From the IMG/VR virus record IMGVR_UViG_3300009182_000150, positions 1 through 37,912 of that record: 37,912 nt of DNA. One strand, given 5' to 3'. Positions 24,726 through 32,572 of the stretch are shown here, one piece after another. Under the pieces are notes generated by a model. That model was given only the letters and a program-made list of their open reading frames with translations, made no database searches and had not been told where the DNA came from. This DNA is from a virus. Position 1 is the stretch's first letter. The number at the start of each line of letters is the position of its first letter. The position numbers were made by a program, and so were the translations under genes.

Positions 24726-26198
24726 TTATTTATTAAGCCTAATATCGGCCTTTTGCTGGGGAGTGGGTTTGGTTGCAGTTACTTTTTTAATATTGTTAGA
24801 TATTAAACTTGCAATACCTTCTTTAATTTTTTGTTCAGGTTGTGCAGTTTGCTGAGACATTTTTTTTGCAGATTCTCTTGCTGCCTGTGCTGCTTCGTGA
24901 TCTTCACGTTTTTTCTTTTCATTGTTTAATGCCATTGCCAATCTATCTCTGGCACTATATGCTTCACCCATTTTTAAATTAAGCATTTTAGGTTTAGCCA
25001 TTTTATTTCGTATTCTTTTGGCTTGTGCTACTGCTGGATCTTGATTCTTATGACTATTGATGTAATATACTTGCCTCGATTCGTCGGTATGTTCTACTTC
25101 TTCAGGCACACAATTCGGAACTTGTTTTCCACCTTTATTTTTTGTACCAATCATTTTATAATTATCCCAGCAAGGATCTTCGCCTTTCATTTTTTTGGCT
25201 TCATCTATTTCACTCATCATATAATTAGCAACTGTACTAATATAATCTTCTGCAAGAGTAATTTTAGATTGAACCCATTCAGCAATATTAGTATTATCTT
25301 CCAACATATCATGCACTCGTTGGGCATTGTTAATGATACTTTGTAGTTGACCGCGAGCCATGTCGCCCTCATAGTCATATTCTTCTTTGTCTTTGTCTTC
25401 AAAGAATAAATCTATATCTTCTTTCATTTGTTGTTTCATAGCCTGACGAGCAAGATGTTTTACGCGACTCATTGGGGTGTGCACTGCACCAGACTTATCT
25501 TTTACGGTTCCATCACCAGAAGTTTTCTTATATGGACCATCAAATGGAGTATCATTTTTCGTATGATCTTCATTAGCTGTCACGCCTTTCTTTCTGATGC
25601 TAAGTTTATCTGCAGGATTGCCTCCACCAAACATACCGCTAAAAGCATCGCGCGCCTGTTGTTTAGTATCTGTTTTCTGTTGCTTAGCTACTTCTTTTTT
25701 ATTGGTAATACCTTTAAGCATCTTATCAAATTTTACATCGCCGGTTGCTTCCGCCACACCATTCGAATATTCATCGAACTGCGTTGATTCCGCAGAAACT
25801 CTCAAAGCCTTGGCCGTAGGTGCGCCTTTGCTTCCAGGTTTACGCATACGTTCACCAGATCCAGCCTTAATTCTTTTTCTTTTAGCGTGTATATTATCCC
25901 ATAATCCACGCTCACCCTCACCAATAACATTTGTATCTTCTGGGTATTCTACGGAGTCACCTGTATATTTTCTACCACCTTGGTAATCTTTACTTGCGCC
26001 TGACATTATACGGTTAGCATCCTCGTCAGGATATTTGGCTTGTATTCTTTTGTTTTGTTTCATAGCCAAAGAATGCGCTTTGTGCATAGTAGGTAGGTCA
26101 CCCTTTTTGTATGCATCGTTAGAGCGATTGTGCAATTTTTCTTTTCTACTGAGCATATCTGCGTATGCTTCATTTCTTATTTTTGAAAATGTTTTCAT
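24726..26198 (-). CDS. Lys/Ala-rich head-block protein
   Basis: 490 aa, very hydrophilic, starting MKTFSKIRNEAYADMLSRKE. It contains a helical LHNRSNDAYKKGDLPTMHK segment, Gly-rich stretches (AFSGMFGGGNP), an acidic FFEDKDKEEYDYEGD centre, the motif DPCWDNYKMIGTKNKGGKQV that I know from head-region proteins of other T4-like phages, and an Ala/Glu/Lys coiled-coil-like C-terminus. It overlaps the basic 147-aa gene by 4 bases. The N-terminus is only loosely like a capsid-targeting leader (no LxE). A scaffold-core or internal head role is inferred. Confidence 0.68.
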   Translation of the reverse strand: MKTFSKIRNEAYADMLSRKEKLHNRSNDAYKKGDLPTMHKAHSLAMKQNKRIQAKYPDEDANRIMSGASKDYQGGRKYTGDSVEYPEDTNVIGEGERGLWDNIHAKRKRIKAGSGERMRKPGSKGAPTAKALRVSAESTQFDEYSNGVAEATGDVKFDKMLKGITNKKEVAKQQKTDTKQQARDAFSGMFGGGNPADKLSIRKKGVTANEDHTKNDTPFDGPYKKTSGDGTVKDKSGAVHTPMSRVKHLARQAMKQQMKEDIDLFFEDKDKEEYDYEGDMARGQLQSIINNAQRVHDMLEDNTNIAEWVQSKITLAEDYISTVANYMMSEIDEAKKMKGEDPCWDNYKMIGTKNKGGKQVPNCVPEEVEHTDESRQVYYINSHKNQDPAVAQAKRIRNKMAKPKMLNLKMGEAYSARDRLAMALNNEKKKREDHEAAQAARESAKKMSQQTAQPEQKIKEGIASLISNNIKKVTATKPTPQQKADIRLNK

Positions 26199-26638
26199 TT
26201 CTTACCTCTTACTAATCTATCTCTTTGCAATTGCCTTACTTTAGGCAATAGTTTTGTTGGCAAATTATTCATCATAGTCATTACTTTAGATGTTCTTGCT
26301 TCAATTGAATTTTTCTCAGTAGCAGATAGACTTTTCTTGCTTCTACCCTTTAACATTTTTTTTATAATCATTCTTCTGGCATCTGTCTTAGTTCTATTTT
26401 TTAGTGTGCCAAGAGTTGCAGATCTTTTTAATTTGACTTTTCTGGCTAATGCCATTAAAACTTTTCTTGACTTTAATTTCTGACTCTTTTTAATTCGTTC
26501 CTTAGCAGAAATATCTTCAATAATCATATCTTCTTCATCAAATAAATGTATCACATCTTCCCATTCGAGACTTTCAATCAAAGCATCGATTTCTTCTTCG
26601 GTTACTTCTTCTTTGATAAACTCTTTGAAGGATATCAT
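26195..26638 (-). CDS. Basic DNA-binding-like internal head protein with capsid-targeting leader
   Basis: 147 aa. It begins MISFKEFIKEEVTEEE: a hydrophobic leader ending in I-x-E (residues 8-10), the cleavage pattern of T4 prohead protease. An acidic segment (residues 10-45) precedes a strongly basic second half (KKSQKLKSRKVLMALARKV and on) of the kind that binds DNA. If cleaved, a basic protein would remain with the packaged DNA. It overlaps the Dps-like gene by 4 bases. Confidence 0.7.
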   Translation of the reverse strand: MISFKEFIKEEVTEEEIDALIESLEWEDVIHLFDEEDMIIEDISAKERIKKSQKLKSRKVLMALARKVKLKRSATLGTLKNRTKTDARRMIIKKMLKGRSKKSLSATEKNSIEARTSKVMTMMNNLPTKLLPKVRQLQRDRLVRGKK

Positions 26639-27075
26639 TTTAATGTTGCTTTTAACATCCAGCCGTGTTTTTCGTGAGCAATAATTCTATCCTGTAAGAA
26701 ATTAGATACACCTAACGACGTTGCTTTATCTGCAGCATCGTATGCTCTGTGTAATGATAATAAAACCACATTGTTTGCATCAAGTAAATTTTGCATCATT
26801 GTTCTTGCATCAATTTCAGGATTTTCGTCTTTTGATACTATGGACAAATTATAAATTTTTAATAGATCATATGGAGCATATGCATCCAATGCTCTGAGAT
26901 GCTCTGCAATGGTATCTATTACTGCATAAACCTCTGTATAAACCATTTCTAAAAAATGATGATATTGAGGATGATTGGGGCCTTCGACATTCCAATGATA
27001 CGAATGCGTTTTAAAATACATTAAATAGGTATCGGCAAATACCCTGTTCATTGCATCAATTAAATCCTGATTCAT
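26635..27075 (-). CDS. dps: Dps / ferritin-like protein
   Basis: 146 aa. It has the Dps four-helix pattern: TYLMYFKTHSYHWNVEGPNH (helix A with H24, H27 and the HWNV signature), then HHFLEMVYTEVYAVIDTIAEH, in which H39/H40, D54 and E58 correspond to ferroxidase ligands. Dps dodecamers oxidise and store iron and may coat DNA. The N-terminus is short, without the basic DNA-binding tail. It lies in the internal-protein block, overlapping the gene on each side by 4 bases. In a phage it could protect DNA from Fenton damage or supply iron to the many iron enzymes of this window; both ideas are inference. Confidence 0.85.
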   Translation of the reverse strand: MNQDLIDAMNRVFADTYLMYFKTHSYHWNVEGPNHPQYHHFLEMVYTEVYAVIDTIAEHLRALDAYAPYDLLKIYNLSIVSKDENPEIDARTMMQNLLDANNVVLLSLHRAYDAADKATSLGVSNFLQDRIIAHEKHGWMLKATLK

Positions 27076-28409
27076 ATATGATCCATTGCCTTGTGTTTTT
27101 TCATCTGATTATAGGCTGATGTGTGTTGCTGTAATTTTGCCTTAGCTAATTGTGCTTCTGCTTCTTGCTCCATCTTATCTAATTCCGCTGCCTGCACTTC
27201 GGGATTGTTTATAAATGTTTTGAAGGATACCAACCCCAATGGCTTATCAGGGTAACCCTGGTCGTCTATCGTTTTATCAATACCATTATAAACATTTTTA
27301 TCAGATGTTATATTAATATCCCTGTGCGCAGTCCTTGGATCAGGAAGACCTCTGGCTACGTCAACAGAATTATCTGAAGATGTGTGCACACCTGTCAAAT
27401 GATTTTCTGTAATTTCAGCAATTCTTTTTCTTAAATTAGACATTGTAATGGTCTCCTTGCCATCGGTACTCTGTACCTCTTTTGAATTATCAGTTTCGTT
27501 ATTTAAAATCTGTTCTACTTTTTGCTTAGGCAAAAATAAAACGGGTATTTGTTTTTCCATAATTTTTCTAACAGGTTTAATAATAACGGGAGTTGTCTTA
27601 GATGATTCTTTAATATCTTTGATCCAATGCTTAACGGTTTTTCCTTCTGCTATTTTGATAGTAACATAGGATGACCCTCTAAATACAATAGGCCCCTTGT
27701 CACCATTCATTGCCTCAACAACATCATCTATTTTGTAAATTTGATTGTTTATGTATGTTTCTCTAATAGGATCAATCTCTTCTTTTAAAGGAGCAGCTTT
27801 AATATGGCCCATGATTTCATTAGCGCTTGCCTTCAACGCATCGGGCAATGCTGATCTAAACTTGGCAGTATTACCTTTACGAGCATATTCTCTAATTTTT
27901 GTGCCAGACATTCCTGCAACACCTTCCGCATCTGGATCTCGACTACCTGCAGAAACAACTTTTATTGATTTAAATTTATAACTACCATGTGGATATTTTT
28001 TACCGTCATTATATTGATTGAGCAAATCCTGGTAATCTTTTACTCTATCGCTACCAGCAACCACTACCAAATGCTTGTGGCCTTGTCTGTGCAATCTTGC
28101 TGCAGCATGTAGTATTGTTGGTTCTTCTTTGGAAGAACCCGAAAGTTCTGTACTTGGTTTAACTATATTATGTAAGTAACCAAGTTTTGCTTTTTGAGGT
28201 ACAGGATTTTTTGCAGTTCCCTCACTATGGGATGCTACAATATGGGCGGTGCCGCCATGTTGTTGTGCGACTTCCTCAGTCTTATGGATCAATTTCTCAT
28301 GACCAATCGTAGGTGGGTTGAAGCGACCAAACGACATTACTGCCGTTGATTCTTCTTCCTTTTCCTTGGCCTTTTTAGCGGCCTCATTTAGGTATTGTTT
28401 AAAATCCAT
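27072..28409 (-). CDS. HIGH-type nucleotidyltransferase with capsid-targeting leader
   Basis: 445 aa from the ATG at 28409. An in-frame ATG at 28430 lies 6 bases from the late promoter at 28436-28443 and would be almost leaderless, so 28409 is preferred; it also gives the leader MDFKQYLNEAAKK with L-x-E at 7-9. Residues 22-185 are a cytidylyltransferase-type domain: FGRFNPPTIGHEKL (T34-x-GH37), VVAGSDR at 116-122 and the SGTKIR motif at 168-173. Such enzymes transfer AMP or CMP to phosphorylated substrates (NMN, phosphopantetheine, glycerol-P). The rest (190-445) is unassigned and hydrophilic. Substrate unknown. Confidence 0.82.
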   Translation of the reverse strand: MDFKQYLNEAAKKAKEKEEESTAVMSFGRFNPPTIGHEKLIHKTEEVAQQHGGTAHIVASHSEGTAKNPVPQKAKLGYLHNIVKPSTELSGSSKEEPTILHAAARLHRQGHKHLVVVAGSDRVKDYQDLLNQYNDGKKYPHGSYKFKSIKVVSAGSRDPDAEGVAGMSGTKIREYARKGNTAKFRSALPDALKASANEIMGHIKAAPLKEEIDPIRETYINNQIYKIDDVVEAMNGDKGPIVFRGSSYVTIKIAEGKTVKHWIKDIKESSKTTPVIIKPVRKIMEKQIPVLFLPKQKVEQILNNETDNSKEVQSTDGKETITMSNLRKRIAEITENHLTGVHTSSDNSVDVARGLPDPRTAHRDINITSDKNVYNGIDKTIDDQGYPDKPLGLVSFKTFINNPEVQAAELDKMEQEAEAQLAKAKLQQHTSAYNQMKKHKAMDHI

Positions 28410-28435
28410 TTGAATATAATGTTGATGCAACCTAT

Positions 28436-28443
28436 TATTTATA
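28436..28443 (-). promoter_or_regulatory. T4-type late promoter TATAAATA
   Basis: TATAAATA on the minus strand, 27 bases before the ATG at 28409, between the small 38-aa gene and the nucleotidyltransferase gene. Its position decides the start of the downstream gene. Confidence 0.6.
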
Positions 28444-28458
28444 TGTTTAGGTATTTGG

Positions 28459-28575
28459 TTATTCCGTGTCTTTGGGTGATTGCTGTTGAGGTTTTGGATT
28501 ACTAGGTAGCGGGGGGATAGGGTATGTTTTTTTAGTAGGAAATTTCCTGCCTGGGCGGTGCCTAAACCAACTCAT
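28459..28575 (-). CDS. Short basic/proline-rich phage protein
   Basis: 38 aa from the ATG at 28575 to TAA at 28459, with a good ribosome site (GGAG six bases before the ATG). It begins MSWFRHRPGRKFPTKK and becomes Pro/Gln rich. Very short MSWFR-type proteins rich in Arg, Lys and Pro occur in T4-like phages near head genes; function unknown. The remaining gap (28576-28658) holds no other gene that I can see. Confidence 0.6.
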   Translation of the reverse strand: MSWFRHRPGRKFPTKKTYPIPPLPSNPKPQQQSPKDTE

Positions 28576-28658
28576 ATACTACTCCAAAGTTATCCAAAAT
28601 GTGTTGACTATCTATTGACTCGATGTTATACTTGCTATGTACCCTGTTAATACGAGCA

Positions 28659-29093
28659 TTAGCAATTCCACTTGCGTAGCGCTTTATTTATTCTTGAATC
28701 TGGGTCATGTGCAGTCTTCGCAGATGTTAATCTCTTCTTCATACCGCCCATGCGAGCACAAAAGGACTTGCGACGATTTGCTGCTTTACTTCCCTTCTTC
28801 AATTTAGATGGTTTAGTTGTAACAGCAGTTTGCAGATGCGATCCGGGATGTTCTCTTCTGTAGGCCATCACACCTGACTTGGTTAAGCCACCCGCTGGGT
28901 TTTTATATTTAGAATCTTGCCAATCCTCGGCTAAACCAAAAAGAATATCGTCATCCATATCTTTGTAGTGTTCCCAAAGAGCTTCGGAGTCAATACCTTG
29001 TTCTGCGGATAAAGTCTCTATATAGTCTTCTACTACATCAAACAATTCATCTAGTATTGTTTTTTCTTTAAGGTAAGATTTGAAATTTATCAT
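28659..29093 (-). CDS. DUF6321-like internal protein with capsid-targeting leader
   Basis: 144 aa. It begins MINFKSYLKEKT with L-x-E at 8-10. Residues 65-144 match a widespread small phage domain I know as DUF6321: NPAGGLTKSGVMAYRREHPG, TTKPSKLKKGSKAANRRKSF with CARMGG, ending in LRKWNC. The domain is basic and of unknown function. Fusion of a capsid leader with this domain suggests it is carried in the virion. It overlaps the ligase-like gene by 4 bases. Confidence 0.75.
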   Translation of the reverse strand: MINFKSYLKEKTILDELFDVVEDYIETLSAEQGIDSEALWEHYKDMDDDILFGLAEDWQDSKYKNPAGGLTKSGVMAYRREHPGSHLQTAVTTKPSKLKKGSKAANRRKSFCARMGGMKKRLTSAKTAHDPDSRINKALRKWNC

Positions 29094-30268
29094 TTGTTTA
29101 GATTCTGACCAGAGAATCCCTCTTTGCTTCGGTTAACAACTTTAGATACAGAGCCATCTTTGTATCCAACGACAAACCCTTCTGGTTTAGCTTGTTTGCC
29201 GTTAATAGTATGTTCCTGATTTTGACCGCTCATTTCTAATCTATCGAGTAATACATTCTTTGCCTTATCTAAACTCTTATGAGCATTAAATAGGTGTTGG
29301 AATTGATCCTTGTTCTCTTCTACTTCATGAACCATGCTATCATGGTGTGTTAGTTTCTTTTGCTTGGCAGCTGCAGTCTTTACCTTGTCAACGTCTTTTT
29401 GAAGTTTTTCCGATAGGTGTTTCTTATATCCTGCAGGATTTGGTTGTGTACCTTCTCTTACAGTTTTATTTATGTATGTCTGTAAATGCTCAGAGTGTCC
29501 TTCAACCAAGCCATCGTGGTCTCTTATTTTTGCAAAGGATTCTTTTGCATTATTAAAATGTTTTTTAAATTCTGCTTGATGTTCTGGGGTATAATTAATA
29601 TTTCCTCTGTTTAACTTATTATTAAATACGTGCACATCAGGGCTAGCATGTTCAAATTTACTAGTATCAATATTGTATTCTCTTTGATCACCGTGTAGTC
29701 TAGTATGCAGAGCAACACTAATCTTAGCATTCTTTAATTTTTTCCCCTCGTCTGAATCTGCAGGAATAGAATATTTAATTAGTTGTTCTTTAGTGGACAT
29801 TCTATTTCCTTTTTCTGGAAATATAGTCTTGTCTTTTTTACTGCCCATGAAGTCGCCTTGCACAACTCCATCTAACGGTGACATTATCTTTTTACCGTGC
29901 TCTAATAGTTGAGCCATTTTACCATGGAGACCGGGTTTGTCTCCAAACTTTTCTTTTAAATCTTTTTCATTAAAAGAATATCCTTTGGATGCACCTTTAT
30001 ATGCCACACCAAATTCTTTTTTGCCTGTATGAGAATTTATTACATGTCCCATTTCAAAAGAGGGGGAACCGTCTGCTTTAATACCTACTCTTGATACGTT
30101 GGATGGTTCACCTTTGGCAAATTTATGTAGTTGTTCTAATCTATCTAAATCTGTATTTGATCTTGCTTTACCGTAGAAATGCTCTTCGCCTGCTAGATGT
30201 GTTAGATGTTTAATTGCGCCTGTTGTTGCTGCCGCGGCTTCAGCTAAAAATTCTGAAAATTCTATCAT
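29090..30268 (-). CDS. Ligase-like nucleotidyltransferase (DUF6267-like) with capsid-targeting leader
   Basis: 392 aa. The leader MIEFSEFLAEAAAATT has L-x-E at 8-10. The body shows the covalent nucleotidyltransferase motif set of DNA/RNA ligases and capping enzymes: KADGSP (K64 as adenylation Lys, motif I), FGVAYKG near 86-92, VVQGDFMG (135-142, motif III-like), KPEGFVVGYKDG (361-372, motif IV) and SVSKVV (K376, motif V). I associate this protein type with DUF6267 of T4-like phages. The separation of motifs III and IV is large because of a helical insertion at about 215-345. It may repair or seal the injected genome; this is inferred. Confidence 0.75.
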   Translation of the reverse strand: MIEFSEFLAEAAAATTGAIKHLTHLAGEEHFYGKARSNTDLDRLEQLHKFAKGEPSNVSRVGIKADGSPSFEMGHVINSHTGKKEFGVAYKGASKGYSFNEKDLKEKFGDKPGLHGKMAQLLEHGKKIMSPLDGVVQGDFMGSKKDKTIFPEKGNRMSTKEQLIKYSIPADSDEGKKLKNAKISVALHTRLHGDQREYNIDTSKFEHASPDVHVFNNKLNRGNINYTPEHQAEFKKHFNNAKESFAKIRDHDGLVEGHSEHLQTYINKTVREGTQPNPAGYKKHLSEKLQKDVDKVKTAAAKQKKLTHHDSMVHEVEENKDQFQHLFNAHKSLDKAKNVLLDRLEMSGQNQEHTINGKQAKPEGFVVGYKDGSVSKVVNRSKEGFSGQNLNK

Positions 30269-31455
30269 TGTGCTAGCTCTTTATTATGTTTGTCTAACAA
30301 CTTCTTAACTTCTTGAGCATGATCTGCCTGAGATACATCTCTATGAAGATCTGGTAAAGTTGTAGATAGATTGGAATATTCTTTCATAACACTATGCTTT
30401 GGTCTGTGAATAACTTGTGTCTTTCCGCTTTGTGTAGCAGCTATATTTATTTTACCATCCAATCTATCTAAATCTTTATTATCTAGATGTCCTAATGTTG
30501 TTACGCCTTTTAGATCATTATTATCACCGATAGTAAAAGTAGTTCCTTTATCTTTGTCTTTATTATGAATGTGTAGTGCATTAACTTTACTACTTTCAAG
30601 ATATGCTCTTGTTGTTCCCTTAGGTGCATCTGTACTAAAACCATTTTCAATTACACCATTGGAATGATTTTCGTTTAGGTATTGTAGTATAGGTTTCCCG
30701 CCAACTTTAACCTTAGATAAAGATTTTGCTAATGTTGGGTGCGTAAATTTCCATGTACGAGTCTTTTGATCAAAGTTTGCTGCCGATTGACCCATCTTTC
30801 CTCTATCTAATTTTGATTCACCTTCAATTCTTGAGAACGGAGTCTTTATTTGTTCTTTCGGTGCTTCTTCTGAAACTTGTTTAACAACTCCTGAAAGTTT
30901 CTTTTTAGCTTTCTGACCTTTACCTTCATCGTGAGAAACGAAATCAATAGCAGTACCTGTAGAACCAGCAGATGCTGTTCCAAAGTTCTTTGCAATTCTT
31001 CCCTCAACATCAAAGCCACCTTTGGTGATTGGTGCTTTCTTTAATTCTTTAGGTGGTGCTAATTTTGATTGAGGTATTTCGCCGTGTTGTTCTGTAGATA
31101 ATAATATTCTACCTTGGTCATCGTGTCTCGCACCAGTAACTCGTACAGCAGTTCCTGCTTCGTGTGCGCCATGCGCACTTGCTAAAGTATGTGTAGTTGA
31201 TTTTTTATCTTCATTATAATTTTCCCCGTGTTCGTTTTTGAACTCATCAGGTTTCATATATCTGGCAAAATTCGCAGTTACCTTCTTTCGTTGCTCTTTA
31301 CTAAGAGTCGGCATTACGTAATTTCTGAGATGCCGAAGGCCTTTCTTTTCACTATCATTAATATTACCCGACATATTCTCGCGCTGGGCTTCTGATAGTA
31401 ATGAATTTACTATAATAGGAGATTCTTTAAGAAAAGCTTTGAAAGAATTGATCAT
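30265..31455 (-). CDS. Putative internal head protein with capsid-targeting leader
   Basis: 396 aa, starting MINSFKAFLKESPIIV with L-x-E at 9-11 and a second LLSEAQ possibility at 19-24. The body is hydrophilic: HTLASAHGAHEAGTAVRVTG, a Lys/Pro-rich middle, and a folded-looking end with LQYLNENHSNGVIENGF and NALHIHNKDKDKGTTFTIGD. No enzymatic motif recognised. First gene of the head block, preceded by a late promoter at 31485-31492; its stop overlaps the ligase-like gene start by 4 bases, which pairs the two. Confidence 0.7.
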   Translation of the reverse strand: MINSFKAFLKESPIIVNSLLSEAQRENMSGNINDSEKKGLRHLRNYVMPTLSKEQRKKVTANFARYMKPDEFKNEHGENYNEDKKSTTHTLASAHGAHEAGTAVRVTGARHDDQGRILLSTEQHGEIPQSKLAPPKELKKAPITKGGFDVEGRIAKNFGTASAGSTGTAIDFVSHDEGKGQKAKKKLSGVVKQVSEEAPKEQIKTPFSRIEGESKLDRGKMGQSAANFDQKTRTWKFTHPTLAKSLSKVKVGGKPILQYLNENHSNGVIENGFSTDAPKGTTRAYLESSKVNALHIHNKDKDKGTTFTIGDNNDLKGVTTLGHLDNKDLDRLDGKINIAATQSGKTQVIHRPKHSVMKEYSNLSTTLPDLHRDVSQADHAQEVKKLLDKHNKELAQ

Positions 31456-31484
31456 GGGTGTTCCATTCGAATTAAATTATATAA

Positions 31485-31492
31485 TATTTATA
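31485..31492 (-). promoter_or_regulatory. T4-type late promoter TATAAATA
   Basis: TATAAATA on the minus strand, 30 bases before the ATG at 31455, inside the same 16-base string GGTATAAATATTATAT found at 16479-16496. It lies just after a terminator and heads the head/internal-protein operon, an ideal context for a late promoter. Confidence 0.75.
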
Positions 31493-31509
31493 CCTACGTA
31501 TACCGAGAC

Positions 31510-31534
31510 AAAAAAAGGGCGACCGAAGTCGCCC
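31510..31534 (-). terminator. Intrinsic terminator with UUCG tetraloop
   Basis: Minus strand reads GGGCGAC-TTCG-GTCGCCC followed by seven T residues: a perfect 7-bp GC-rich stem, UUCG loop and U-tract. It ends the transcript of the HNH-like gene and insulates the late operon. Confidence 0.93.
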
Positions 31535-31556
31535 TGAAGTTACTTTTGGGGGAATA

Positions 31557-32120
31557 CTAAATTTTTTGTGCCCAGGCCTTAATAACCGGATGCAAAATAT
31601 CGTCAGTGTAGTCCATTTTCATAGTATTCACAATTGCTAGAACAATTTGAATATTGCCTTTAACATACCCCTTACTTGAACTGATGCGATCTACGCTAGG
31701 GCGGAATGGATTACGTTTCTTTTTGGTACCTAATTCCATACTGAAATCAATACCTGTTAGTGTACACTTGCTTTTACATTCATCAAATACCTTTTGAATA
31801 TATTCAGGAGTAAGATTAAATCCCATTACTCGCCCATCTTTAGCTTTTGCTTTAACTCGATTCTTTAAGGCAGTAAATTCAAGCTTACCAAAGTTTTCAG
31901 GTAATGCTTTTTTTGCTCTTGCAACTTCTCGTACTTTTTTACGAATAGCTTCTTTTTGTGCAGGAGTAATTTTCTCTTTATTCTTTTGGTAGTTCCATTT
32001 ACCAAATGCTGTTGCCATCTCAGCTTCTTTGTCGGTTAATGGACGTGCATCTAATGCTCTGATTTGATGAAAACGCTTTGCTTCTTTACGGATTGCTGGA
32101 TCTTCAAAATTATATGTCAT
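31557..32120 (-). CDS. HNH-like nuclease-family protein
   Basis: 187 aa. The N-terminal 100 residues are basic and helical (DNA contact likely). The C-terminal part reads CKSKCTLTGIDF (C115, C119), PSVDRISSSKGY (142-152) and GNIQIVLAIVNTMKMD, the pattern of a His-Me finger / HNH variant seen in phage homing-type endonucleases, with N156 and N165 conserved. The catalytic His expected before the PS(V/I)DRI strand is not obvious, so the enzyme may be degenerate or a variant subclass. Terminators flank the gene on both sides, marking it as a stand-alone unit. Confidence 0.75.
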   Translation of the reverse strand: MTYNFEDPAIRKEAKRFHQIRALDARPLTDKEAEMATAFGKWNYQKNKEKITPAQKEAIRKKVREVARAKKALPENFGKLEFTALKNRVKAKAKDGRVMGFNLTPEYIQKVFDECKSKCTLTGIDFSMELGTKKKRNPFRPSVDRISSSKGYVKGNIQIVLAIVNTMKMDYTDDILHPVIKAWAQKI

Positions 32121-32144
32121 AATGTTTTCAAAATCAAATAATAT

Positions 32145-32170
32145 AAAAATTCCGCTTACGCCTTACGGAA
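32145..32170 (-). terminator. Probable intrinsic terminator
   Basis: Minus strand TTCCG - 11-base loop - CGGAA followed directly by five T residues (32149-32145). The short stem makes it moderate in strength. It lies after the winged-helix gene and before the HNH-like gene. Confidence 0.55.
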
Positions 32171-32224
32171 ACACTTTATTATCGTTGCGATAAAAGGTAG
32201 GGGGAAGTGTTCGTCAATCTTGCA

Positions 32225-32476
32225 TTAAGCGCGGCTAAATGCGTCTCCGCCCATCATTGCGTAGGCGGCAGCTACCATTTTGCGGTTAGGTGTACCGAGA
32301 CGGTAAGCAGTTTTACCGTTCTTAGTTTGGTTAGTGTAAACAGCATAACCGTCTGCACGGAGTTCGCTGATACGGGGACGGATGCTGTCTTCAGACGATC
32401 CGGTTAAACCTGCCAATTGAGCAGGCGTAAAATTACGACCAGACTCAAGTACTTTCAAAACACGTTGTTTCAACAT
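32225..32476 (-). CDS. Winged-helix DNA-binding protein
   Basis: 83 aa. Helix-turn-helix FTPAQLAGLTGSSEDSIRPR (16-35), recognition helix continuing into ISELRADGY, then the wing VYTNQTKNGKTAYRLG. This is the MarR/LexA-like wHTH fold used in small phage regulators. Ribosome site GGAG before the ATG. It is driven by an exact sigma70 promoter (32536-32564) whose start point falls beside a palindrome (32511-32528), a plausible operator, so autoregulation is a reasonable inference. Confidence 0.82.
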   Translation of the reverse strand: MLKQRVLKVLESGRNFTPAQLAGLTGSSEDSIRPRISELRADGYAVYTNQTKNGKTAYRLGTPNRKMVAAAYAMMGGDAFSRA

Positions 32477-32501
32477 TGTGTATCTCCATTCAAATTAAAT
32501 T

Positions 32502-32528
32502 AAAAAAACATAGTAATATTAATTACTA
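32502..32528 (-). promoter_or_regulatory. Perfect palindrome at the transcription start, followed by T7
   Basis: TAGTAAT-ATTA-ATTACTA (32511-32528) is a perfect 7-bp inverted repeat. It begins at the predicted start of the 32536-32564 promoter and is followed on the minus strand by seven T residues (32508-32502). It could be an operator for the winged-helix protein, a terminator for the omega-like gene upstream, or both. Confidence 0.55.
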
Positions 32529-32535
32529 TACACAT

Positions 32536-32564
32536 ATTATAATATAAAATTACAATCTTGTCAA
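32536..32564 (-). promoter_or_regulatory. Consensus sigma70 promoter (TTGACA-N17-TATAAT)
   Basis: Both hexamers match the consensus at all 12 positions, with 17 bases between (-35 at 32564-32559, -10 at 32541-32536). It points at the winged-helix gene, giving it host-polymerase, early-type expression. Confidence 0.92.
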
Positions 32565-32572
32565 GGACTTAG

